The notes under the pieces are model-generated. The model was not told where the DNA came from, searched no databases, and was given only the letters and a program-made list of their open reading frames with translations. Shown piece by piece: positions 7,024 through 12,564 of a stretch of DNA of 12,564 nt. Both the position numbers and the translations under genes were made by a program. The DNA is from Thermoanaerobaculia bacterium (lineage in GTDB: Bacteria > Acidobacteriota > Thermoanaerobaculia > Multivoradales > UBA5704): positions 1 through 12,564 of the forward strand of contig JAICSG010000049.1 in the NCBI GenBank assembly GCA_025937035.1, in the 5' to 3' direction. Position 1 is the first letter of the stretch; each line of letters opens with the position of its first letter.

Positions 7024-7120
7024 ACGGACACGGACGAACACGGACAGACATGGACGAACACGGAAAGCGCTTCGGAACCGTCCCTGCGGTCCGTGACCGT
7101 CCGTGTTGGTCCGTGTCCGT
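7024..7120. repeat. Long imperfect inverted repeat built of CGGACACGGAC/GTCCGTGTCCG units
   Basis: Arms 7024-7045 and 7099-7120 pair at 21 of 22 positions. Pairing continues inward with interruptions to about 7056 and 7088, leaving a loop of about 31 nt. It ends 2 bp from the LanC-kinase stop codon and lies in the 126-bp gap before the tandem-kinase gene. Each arm is itself made of short GGACACGGAC-like iterations. It may act as a transcription terminator or mRNA-stabilising hairpin, or be a dispersed REP-type element. No U-tract is present. Confidence 0.75.
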
Positions 7121-7122
7121 CC

Positions 7123-9468
7123 TCACCCCCATCCCTCCTCCTCGAAGAACGGGAGCACAGCCCCCTCCGGCCGGGCGAGATCCGCGGCCAGCACCGCCAC
7201 CCCCACCGCTCCCTTGTAGAGGCTGTCCGCCGCCTCGGCGGTGCGCTCGATGAACTGAGCGGCCTGGGCCGCGAGGTCGCGGGCGCGGGCGAGCCACTCC
7301 TCGCCGCCGCCGTGCTTCCAGAGGTTGAGGAGGGCGTAGGCGCGGCCGGCGAGGCCGCAGCAGAGGGTGCCGTGGAGGTCCGGCGCCTCCCAGGCGTTCC
7401 AGGCGGCCCCCTCGGCAAGCTCGCGGTAGCGGACACCTCCAAAGATTTGATGCGCCAGGGTCCAGAGGAAGACGAAGCCCGCGCTGCCATTGCACCAGCC
7501 GGCCATGGTCCCCACGTCCGAGCCGCTCTCGGCGTACCAGCGCCAGCGGAGGCCGCGGCCGGAAGGGTGGGCGCGGTCCGCCAGCTCGGCCAACCGGGTG
7601 GGAAGGCCTTCGGGCATCGGGGCTCCGGAGGCCCGGCACCAGCGCAGGGAGGCGTAGAGGTAGCCGGCCCAGCCGTGCGCCACCCCCAAGTTGGGCCTCT
7701 CGACGCAATCCGGAATCGGCGGCAGCTCGTCGATCTCCTTCCAGAGGCCGGCGAGCAGGCCGTCGCCGAGGGCCCGCAGCTCCGGTGGTGGCTCCCCGGG
7801 GGCTTCCAGCAGCAGGGCGGCGGCGAGGAGGAGGCCCGAGCGGCCCAGAGTCAGGTCGGGATTGGAGCAAGGCTCCGAAGCGGCGGCGAGGAAGGCGGCC
7901 ACCGCCTCGCGCCGGGATCCGGGATCTCCCAGGGCATGGGCGATCAGGGCGCGCACGGCGTGGACGCCGGAGGCGGTGTGATAGGGGGAAATCCGGCCGA
8001 GGTGCTCCGGCGTAAGGCTGGAGTCGGGACGGTAAAACGCCTCCTCTCCCGTCTCCCGCGCAGCCTTCGTGGCCCAGAGGTCGGCCAGGGAGAGGAGATG
8101 AGCGTCCTCCCGCGCCACGGCGATGCGGTGGAGGGCGTAGGCGATCCCCGCGGCGCCGTAGGTGACCGAGCCGCGCGGTGGCTCGGGGAGGCCGTCGCGG
8201 AAGAGCTCTCCTTCCATTCCCACCCGTTCGAGCACGCGTTCGAGCAGCGCCTCGGCCGCCCGGCTCCCGGCCGGACCGCTTCTCAGAGAATAATGGGGGG
8301 GCTCGACCGCTCCGAGGGCCGCCGCGAAATCGGCCACTGAGGCGAACCGCTCCGTGGGATTCTTGGCGAGAGCCCGCGCCAGGACCGCCTCGACCTCCGG
8401 CCAGGGGTCGGTCTCCCGCAGGGCAAAGGGGAGGGGAGGCTCCTCGGCGATCTGCCGCAGCATCTCGTCCTTCGCCAGCTTGAAGTCGTGGGTGGGCGCG
8501 CCCGCGATCAACGGGTAGAGGAGCGCCGCCAGGGCGTACTGCTCTCCCGCGGACGATGCGGCGGGCGGGATCTCCCCAGCCCGGACGGCCACCGCGTACT
8601 CGGGCTCGAAGTAGAAGGCCACGCCTCCACGCCCGGGATCGCCAGTCAGGCCCTCCGCGAGCGACAGGCCGAAGTCGATCAGGTGGATTTCCCCCGCCGG
8701 CCCTACCAGGACGTTGCGCGGATGGACGTCGGCGTGGATCACCCCCCGCTCGTGCAGCCGGGCGTAGGCGGCGAGCACGGCCCGGCAGAGCGCGAGGAGG
8801 CCGGCGCGGTCCCCCCGGCGGCGCAGCTCCGCCCCCGCCGTGGCCGCGTCCACGCCGGGAAGCCACTCCACGGCCAGCCAGTGGCGTCCGTCGAGCTCGC
8901 CCCTGGCTAGCAGGCGCGGGGCGATCTCTCCAGCGAGCCGTTCCAGGATCGCCGTCTCCCGCGCGAAGGTCTCCCGGTTCTTGCCCCTAGCGGCTGGGCG
9001 CTCGATCTTCAGGGCCGCTGTACCCCTCTCTTCTCCCCGGACGAGGTGCAGCTCCGTATCCTCCAGCGCCTGCACGCATTCCAGCACGTCGAATCCCGCG
9101 ACGTGGTCGCCCGGCGCGAGCGAGGGGGCGATCCCCCCCGCCTCGTCCGATCCCTCGGGGACCAGGAAGCCGGCGGCGAGGAGGCGCTCCAGCAGCGGAT
9201 AGGCCTCCACCAGGGTGCTCTCGGGATCGAGGTCCCGGGCCTGGCTGTAGCGGATCACGGCGTCGACGATGGTGCGGGGGGTCTTGAGCTCGGCCAACAG
9301 CGCCGCCGAGGCCGCGTCGAGGAGGCGCGAGGGGGTGCGCGCTTTGGGGTGGGTGATGGCCCAGTCCCCCTCGCCGGGATCGAGCTTCCGGCGCACCTCC
9401 TCCGGCAGCTCGGCGACCGGCACGAGGATCACGTCCGGCGACAGCAGGATGGGATCGGTGATCGCCAC
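7123..9468 (-). CDS. Lanthionine-synthetase-like protein: RRE/PqqD-like domain + kinase + LanC cyclase
   Basis: The protein has 781 aa. Residues about 1-105 look like a PqqD/RRE winged helix (DAASAALLAELKTPRTIVDA, then YPLLERLLAAGFLV). Residues about 122-390 are a protein kinase: Lys154 in AALKIER, Glu171, HADVHPRN (His245, Asp247, Asn252), DFG 265-267 and the family ending NPTERFASVADF. The usual Gly-rich loop is not recognisable. Residues about 400-775 are LanC-like: GVAHGWAG with candidate catalytic His598, GWCNGSAG with zinc Cys659, and LCCGLAG with Cys703-Cys704 where Cys-His is normal. Class III/IV synthetases fuse lyase, kinase and cyclase. Here the lyase is absent and is supplied by the adjacent 381-aa gene, whose stop lies 3 bp upstream. 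The start is GTG 9468 with a strong Shine-Dalgarno. Expected role: phosphorylate Ser/Thr of a precursor and close thioether rings. Confidence 0.88.
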   Translation of the reverse strand: MAITDPILLSPDVILVPVAELPEEVRRKLDPGEGDWAITHPKARTPSRLLDAASAALLAELKTPRTIVDAVIRYSQARDLDPESTLVEAYPLLERLLAAGFLVPEGSDEAGGIAPSLAPGDHVAGFDVLECVQALEDTELHLVRGEERGTAALKIERPAARGKNRETFARETAILERLAGEIAPRLLARGELDGRHWLAVEWLPGVDAATAGAELRRRGDRAGLLALCRAVLAAYARLHERGVIHADVHPRNVLVGPAGEIHLIDFGLSLAEGLTGDPGRGGVAFYFEPEYAVAVRAGEIPPAASSAGEQYALAALLYPLIAGAPTHDFKLAKDEMLRQIAEEPPLPFALRETDPWPEVEAVLARALAKNPTERFASVADFAAALGAVEPPHYSLRSGPAGSRAAEALLERVLERVGMEGELFRDGLPEPPRGSVTYGAAGIAYALHRIAVAREDAHLLSLADLWATKAARETGEEAFYRPDSSLTPEHLGRISPYHTASGVHAVRALIAHALGDPGSRREAVAAFLAAASEPCSNPDLTLGRSGLLLAAALLLEAPGEPPPELRALGDGLLAGLWKEIDELPPIPDCVERPNLGVAHGWAGYLYASLRWCRASGAPMPEGLPTRLAELADRAHPSGRGLRWRWYAESGSDVGTMAGWCNGSAGFVFLWTLAHQIFGGVRYRELAEGAAWNAWEAPDLHGTLCCGLAGRAYALLNLWKHGGGEEWLARARDLAAQAAQFIERTAEAADSLYKGAVGVAVLAADLARPEGAVLPFFEEEGWG

Positions 9469-9471
9469 CGG

Positions 9472-10617
9472 TCAGCTCCTCCGGCCCCACTGGCTGGCGG
9501 CGGGGGTCCAGGAGGCGGGGTCGATCCCCTCCAGGCGCAGGCGCTCCACGGCGTAGCGCCAGGGCTCGACCTCCTCTCCGGCGCTCCGGGCGGCGATCAG
9601 GGCCCGCGCCAGCCGGTGGGTGAGCCAGAGCCGCCAGCTCTCCCGGCCTCCCCAGGGGTCGCGCTCGGTCACCGGCGGATCCATCCCCCAGGAGAGAAGC
9701 CCGCCGCCGGCGATCTCCGAGGTGAACGGCACCCCCTGGGCCGGCACCCCGGCGAGCCGCGATTCGACCGCCCGCGCGGCCTCCTCCAGCCGCTCGAAGC
9801 TCGGGAAGTAGGCGACAATCTTGTCCGGGCGCAGCAGGCCGGCGGCCCCGGAGCCGATCTTGAACTGCCCGGCCCGGGCGGCGGCGAGCGCTTCCAGGAC
9901 CGCCCCGAACCCCTCGGCCAGCGCCTCGGGCGCGGGGCTGACGTAGAGCTTCCAGGTCACACCCCCGGAATCGGCCGGCTCGGACGCGCGGGACCGCCAG
10001 CTCAGCCAGGCCTCGGACGGGGGTGAGGGACGCCAGGTCCGGTCGAGGAGCTTCCGGTTGGGCCCGCCGGGGGCGATCCCGAGATGAGCCTGCACGACCT
10101 CGGGACCGGAGAGGAGCTTCCGCCAGCGGGGGGTGAGCGGCCGGCGGTTGTAGCCGTAGAGGCGGAAGGAGAGGCGGAGAGGATCGTCGATCGCCAGCGC
10201 CTGACCGTATCGCAGGGCCGCGATGGACAGCCCGGCGAGCCGGCCTCCAGCCGGGAGCACCTCCCGGACCTGAAGAGCGGCCGGACCCCAGACGAAGGTC
10301 CCGTCCTTCTCGATCTCCAGGACGCCGTCCGCGATCAGCCGCTCGATCGCGCGGCCGGTCGCCTCGCCGAGGGCCGATCGGACGTAGGAAGGCAAGGGTC
10401 CGGGCTCGCGGAGGGTGAGGAAAAGCAGGGCGGTGTCACGGTCGACCGCCTTGACGCCGAGCGCCGCGTTTTCCGATCGGGGCCGCAGGATGCCGTAGAA
10501 ATCCGGGTCTTGCGGCAGGCGGTCGAGCGCGCGGCGCTCCTCGGGCGCCAGGCGGTCCCACAGCACCAGCTCGTAGGCCGGATTGGCGCGGAGCTCGCGC
10601 CCGAGGAGGTCCTGCAT
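9472..10617 (-). CDS. HopA1-like putative phospho-Ser/Thr lyase (lanthipeptide dehydration partner)
   Basis: This is a 381-aa protein. Its C-terminal half follows the HopA1/class V LanY-type pattern as I recall it. TWKLYVSPAPEAL (221-233) corresponds to the family's iYFNlsPEgA; QFKIGSG with Lys253 to its fTFK; RPDKIVAYFPSFE (263-275) to RyDsAVLYF; QGVPFTSEI (294-302) to vPlFTKxL; ESWRLWLTHRLARALIAA (326-343) to the sFGxnRcxivAxALlxA helix; and GIDP (364-367) to GIDl. The N-terminal half is less clear and includes a winged-helix-like piece (about 75-115). Lys223, Lys253 and Lys266 are candidate catalytic or phosphate-binding residues. It would eliminate phosphate from residues phosphorylated by the adjacent kinase-cyclase. 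It lies 15 bp after the 97-aa gene, in the same frame, with no Shine-Dalgarno at normal distance. The lyase assignment rests on a remembered pattern and on context; a related uncharacterised fold is possible. Confidence 0.7.
   Translation of the reverse strand: MQDLLGRELRANPAYELVLWDRLAPEERRALDRLPQDPDFYGILRPRSENAALGVKAVDRDTALLFLTLREPGPLPSYVRSALGEATGRAIERLIADGVLEIEKDGTFVWGPAALQVREVLPAGGRLAGLSIAALRYGQALAIDDPLRLSFRLYGYNRRPLTPRWRKLLSGPEVVQAHLGIAPGGPNRKLLDRTWRPSPPSEAWLSWRSRASEPADSGGVTWKLYVSPAPEALAEGFGAVLEALAAARAGQFKIGSGAAGLLRPDKIVAYFPSFERLEEAARAVESRLAGVPAQGVPFTSEIAGGGLLSWGMDPPVTERDPWGGRESWRLWLTHRLARALIAARSAGEEVEPWRYAVERLRLEGIDPASWTPAASQWGRRS
9476..9482 (-). promoter_or_regulatory. Shine-Dalgarno for the GTG-started kinase-LanC gene
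   Basis: The minus strand reads GGAGGAG, then 7 nt, then GTG 9468. It lies at the very end of the lyase gene and supports the GTG start and tight co-translation. Confidence 0.75.
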
Positions 10618-10632
10618 GATGGAACGGCGGTC

Positions 10633-10926
10633 CTAGAGCCCGGCCGCGATCGGGCCCCGCGTCAGCCGGTCACGGAGCTGGCTCTGGAGGAGGATCAGCG
10701 CGTCCCGGTCGAGCTCCGCGGCCTCCTTCTTGGGCGGTCTGCGGCTGTCTTGGGGGCAGTTCGGCGGGCCGCCGGGGCCCGGGGGGCCCGGCTTCTTCGT
10801 ATTCTCCGGACACTTGCCGCCTTTATTCAGCGTGTCCTCTGGGCATATGGCCCAGAGCCCGGCGCCCCCTTCTGGGGAAATATTGGGGAAGATCTTGCTC
10901 GTCAGCTCCTCAGCCTTGAAAGCCAC
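10633..10926 (-). CDS. Putative lanthipeptide precursor with three C-P-x-[DN]-[TS] units (97 aa)
   Basis: The putative leader (1-27) has M-A-F, Leu8, Pro14 and no Cys. The core has exactly three Cys, each in the same motif: CPEDT (28-32), CPENT (39-43), CPQDS (57-61). Every Cys is followed by Pro and, three residues on, by Thr or Ser, as expected if each unit yields one thioether ring. A collagen-like PGPPGPGGPP tract lies between units 2 and 3. The tail LILLQSQLRDRLTRG (77-91) matches the tail of the 87-aa protein and may be a conserved recognition helix. The start is GTG 10926 with a perfect AGGAGG 6 nt upstream. The lyase and kinase-cyclase genes follow directly, as in RiPP operons. Neither the modification nor the cleavage site is known. 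Confidence 0.75.
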   Translation of the reverse strand: MAFKAEELTSKIFPNISPEGGAGLWAICPEDTLNKGGKCPENTKKPGPPGPGGPPNCPQDSRRPPKKEAAELDRDALILLQSQLRDRLTRGPIAAGL

Positions 10927-10932
10927 CTCTCA

Positions 10933-10938
10933 CCTCCT
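10933..10938 (-). promoter_or_regulatory. Consensus Shine-Dalgarno for the GTG-started 97-aa precursor
   Basis: AGGAGG on the minus strand with 6 nt to GTG 10926. It is the strongest ribosome-binding site in the block and predicts high expression of the precursor relative to the downstream enzymes. Confidence 0.75.
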
Positions 10939-10976
10939 GGAAGAAAATTGATGCTCACGGGGACTCGAATACCGGC

Positions 10977-10982
10977 ATTATA
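10977..10982 (-). promoter_or_regulatory. TATAAT -10 element upstream of the 97-aa precursor
   Basis: A perfect TATAAT on the minus strand lies in the 60-bp gap after the upstream propeller gene's stop, about 50 nt before the precursor start. A CTGACA (10996-11001) is only 13 nt upstream, too close for an ideal -35, and no better -35 is visible. It may be a precursor-operon promoter. Confidence 0.4.
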
Positions 10983-10986
10983 ACGG

Positions 10987-12564
10987 CTACTGGAGTGTCA
11001 GCATGCCGATGTCCCCCTCTTCGCTGGCCCGGGAGACGACCAGGGTCCGGCCGTCGGGCGAGACGCAATGGGAGACGAACGAGGAGTTGGGAGGCAGCTT
11101 CAAGATCTCGCGCAGGCTTCGGGTAGCCACGTCGATGGCGAGCAGCCGCCCCTCCTCCCGGGCGAGGAGGGTCTTCCCGCCGGGCATCCAGACCGGAACC
11201 TCGCCGCGGTCCGTCAGCCGTGTATAGCTCCTGGAGGCTGGCGAGTAGAGGATAACCCCGGGCACGGAGCGCGCGTCCCGGGTATCGGCGACGCCCGCCA
11301 CCCACTTCCCGTCGGGGGACCAGGAGACGGCGTCGAAGAGCTCCCCGGGCTCACCCATGGGAGGGAACAGCACGGGATGCCGCTGCTCCAGCGGCAGCGC
11401 GAGGTCGACGAGCGCGCCTCCCCGTCCGGGGATGATGAGGGCGAGCCACCGGCCGTCCGGCGAGGCGGCGGGATAGCTCACCGTGCCGTCGCTCGCCCGG
11501 GTGACCGGCTCCAGGCCGCTGCCGTCCGCCTGGATGCTCCAGATTCCGTAGGTCCCGCCGCGATCCGACTGGAAGAAGAGGCGCGAGCCGTCCGGCGACC
11601 AGCGGGGGTAGCGGTCCCGGAAAGCATCGTTGGTGAGCTGGCGCAGCCCGCTGCCGTCCAGACGGACGACGAACAGATCTTCCTGGGGGATGGAGGTGTG
11701 GAAGGCGATCCACTGCCCATCCGGCGAGACGCCGCAGGAGCGGATGCCACGCGACCCTTGCGTCACCGGGTCCAGCCGTCCCACGGCGAGCGCCCCGGGC
11801 TCCAGGGAGGCGCGCTCGAGATTCGTCCGGCTCTCGCTGGTGGCATACAGGATGTGCTTGCCCTCCTGGGAGAGGCTCGGCAGGCCGTTCCACTCCGAGG
11901 GGGCCGTGATCGCCTCCAGGGCTCCGGTCTTCTTACCCGAAGCCTCGTCGACCGGAACCCGCCAGAGATTCATGCTGCCGCCGCGGTTGCTGGCGAAGTA
12001 GAGATACTGCCCGTCGGGGGACCAGACCGGGCTCCAATTCAGGAAGTTGTCCCGGAGCACGAGGACCGGCTTCCCGCCACCGGCCGGGACCGTCCAGAGG
12101 GCTCGCGCGCTGCCGTTGTCGATCCCCCAGTACGCGATGCTCTGGCCATGGGGGGACCAGCTCGGCTGCACGCCGTCCCCCTCCGTCAACCGCCGCTTGA
12201 CACCTGTGGCGACATCCACCCGCCAGATCTCGCTCCGGGTCTTCCGGACCCGCGGATCGGAGATCCCCTCGGTCGCCACCAGGATCTCCTTGCCGTCCGG
12301 CGACCAGGCGGGGTTGAAGCCGAAGTCGGTGAGACGGCGGACCGACTCCCCCGTGGCCCCCATCAGGAAGATGCCGCCCCCCTCGCGCTCGGAGCGGAAG
12401 GCGATGCTGCCGCCGTCCGGCGAGAAGGCCGGCTGGGTGTCGTCCAGGGATGAGTCCGCCGTGAGGTTCCGGGGGTTGCTGCCACCGATCCGCTGCGAGT
12501 AGATGTCCAGGTTCCCCGGCGAGGTCTCCTTGACGTAGACGAATTCGTTGCCCTTGGGCGCCAC
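10987..12564 (-). CDS. TolB-like propeller C-terminus of a second kinase-TolB-type protein (5' end beyond the window)
   Basis: The reading frame enters the window at its right edge, and 525 residues are visible before TAG at 10987-10989. The whole visible part is a TolB/WD40-like propeller with repeated SPDG motifs (FSPDGGSIAFRSEREGGG, WSPDGKEILVATEG, and others). It aligns end to end with the propeller of the 1187-aa kinase; in one hand-aligned stretch 45 of 58 residues are identical (from NLTADSSLDD to FNPAWSPD). By that homology it probably continues upstream into a membrane helix and kinase domain(s), which cannot be seen here. It sits directly upstream of the 97-aa precursor, as the tandem kinase does for the 87-aa one. 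Confidence 0.85.
   Translation of the reverse strand: MAPKGNEFVYVKETSPGNLDIYSQRIGGSNPRNLTADSSLDDTQPAFSPDGGSIAFRSEREGGGIFLMGATGESVRRLTDFGFNPAWSPDGKEILVATEGISDPRVRKTRSEIWRVDVATGVKRRLTEGDGVQPSWSPHGQSIAYWGIDNGSARALWTVPAGGGKPVLVLRDNFLNWSPVWSPDGQYLYFASNRGGSMNLWRVPVDEASGKKTGALEAITAPSEWNGLPSLSQEGKHILYATSESRTNLERASLEPGALAVGRLDPVTQGSRGIRSCGVSPDGQWIAFHTSIPQEDLFVVRLDGSGLRQLTNDAFRDRYPRWSPDGSRLFFQSDRGGTYGIWSIQADGSGLEPVTRASDGTVSYPAASPDGRWLALIIPGRGGALVDLALPLEQRHPVLFPPMGEPGELFDAVSWSPDGKWVAGVADTRDARSVPGVILYSPASRSYTRLTDRGEVPVWMPGGKTLLAREEGRLLAIDVATRSLREILKLPPNSSFVSHCVSPDGRTLVVSRASEEGDIGMLTLQ

Noticed and set aside
6997..7041. GTG start at 7041 for the tandem kinase
   Set aside because: The extra 15 residues are encoded by the inverted repeat and have no ribosome site; ATG 6996 is more plausible.
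7021..7120. CRISPR-like short repeats (GGACACGGAC iterations)
   Set aside because: Units are short, contiguous and arranged as an inverted repeat, without regular spacers or cas genes.
4093..8340. Very long plus-strand open frame (over 1400 codons) antisense to two genes
   Set aside because: It crosses two well-supported minus-strand genes and the inverted repeat, has no domain sense, and is a by-product of high GC with few stop codons.
7016..8866. Long Arg/Pro/Gly-rich minus-strand frame overlapping the kinase-LanC gene
   Set aside because: Low-complexity out-of-frame shadow; the kinase and LanC motifs are in the other frame.
3900..12440. Recurrent CCGTCCGGCGA-like DNA words as possible regulatory sites
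   Set aside because: They are the codons of the repeated SPDG motif in the beta-propellers.

Overview
The window is very GC-rich, densely coded and almost entirely on the minus strand. It carries Ser/Thr kinases fused to TolB-like beta-propellers (repeated SPDG motifs), a small periplasmic c-type cytochrome, and a DUF3618 / holin-X / nutrient-deprivation-type membrane stress cluster. This mixture fits an Acidobacteriota-like or related soil or sediment Gram-negative lineage. That placement is inference; no rRNA or marker gene is present.

Layout, left to right. (1) 1-2053, minus: a three-gene operon for small membrane-anchored, LEA-like stress proteins. Transcription runs 217-aa protein, then holin-X protein, then DUF3618 protein, which leaves the window at base 1. 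(2) 2054-2214: a divergent promoter region with a perfect 7+7 inverted repeat. (3) 2215-2619, plus: a RidA-family protein lacking the usual catalytic Arg, followed by a CCCTCTCCCG/CGGGAGAGGG hairpin that separates it from the convergent cytochrome gene. (4) 12564-2679, minus: one long co-directional block. In order of transcription it holds the C-terminal propeller of a kinase-TolB-type protein (partial), a 97-aa Cys-rich small protein, a 381-aa HopA1-like putative lyase, a 781-aa protein with an RRE/PqqD-like domain, a kinase and a LanC cyclase, a 1187-aa tandem-kinase/TM/TolB-propeller protein, an 87-aa small protein related to the 97-aa one, and a c-type cytochrome.

The central system is a probable lanthipeptide-type RiPP locus with an unusual division of labour. 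Kinase and cyclase are fused behind a putative peptide-recognition domain, and the eliminating lyase is a separate protein of the HopA1 type. The two small proteins look like precursors. Both place the first Cys at residue 28/29, share a leader pattern (M-x-F...L...P14) and a C-terminal tail (LLxSQLRxxLT), and carry repeated Cys-x3-Thr/Ser units: three in one (CPEDT, CPENT, CPQDS), two in the other (CGQITS twice). The cyclase has Cys-Cys-Gly where Cys-His-Gly is usual, which predicts an all-Cys zinc site like that of the promiscuous ProcM enzymes. Each precursor lies just downstream of a gene encoding a closely related TolB-like propeller, so the pair (propeller protein + precursor) occurs twice in about 9.5 kb. 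The product and its function cannot be read from the sequence. No transporter, protease or immunity gene is inside the window.
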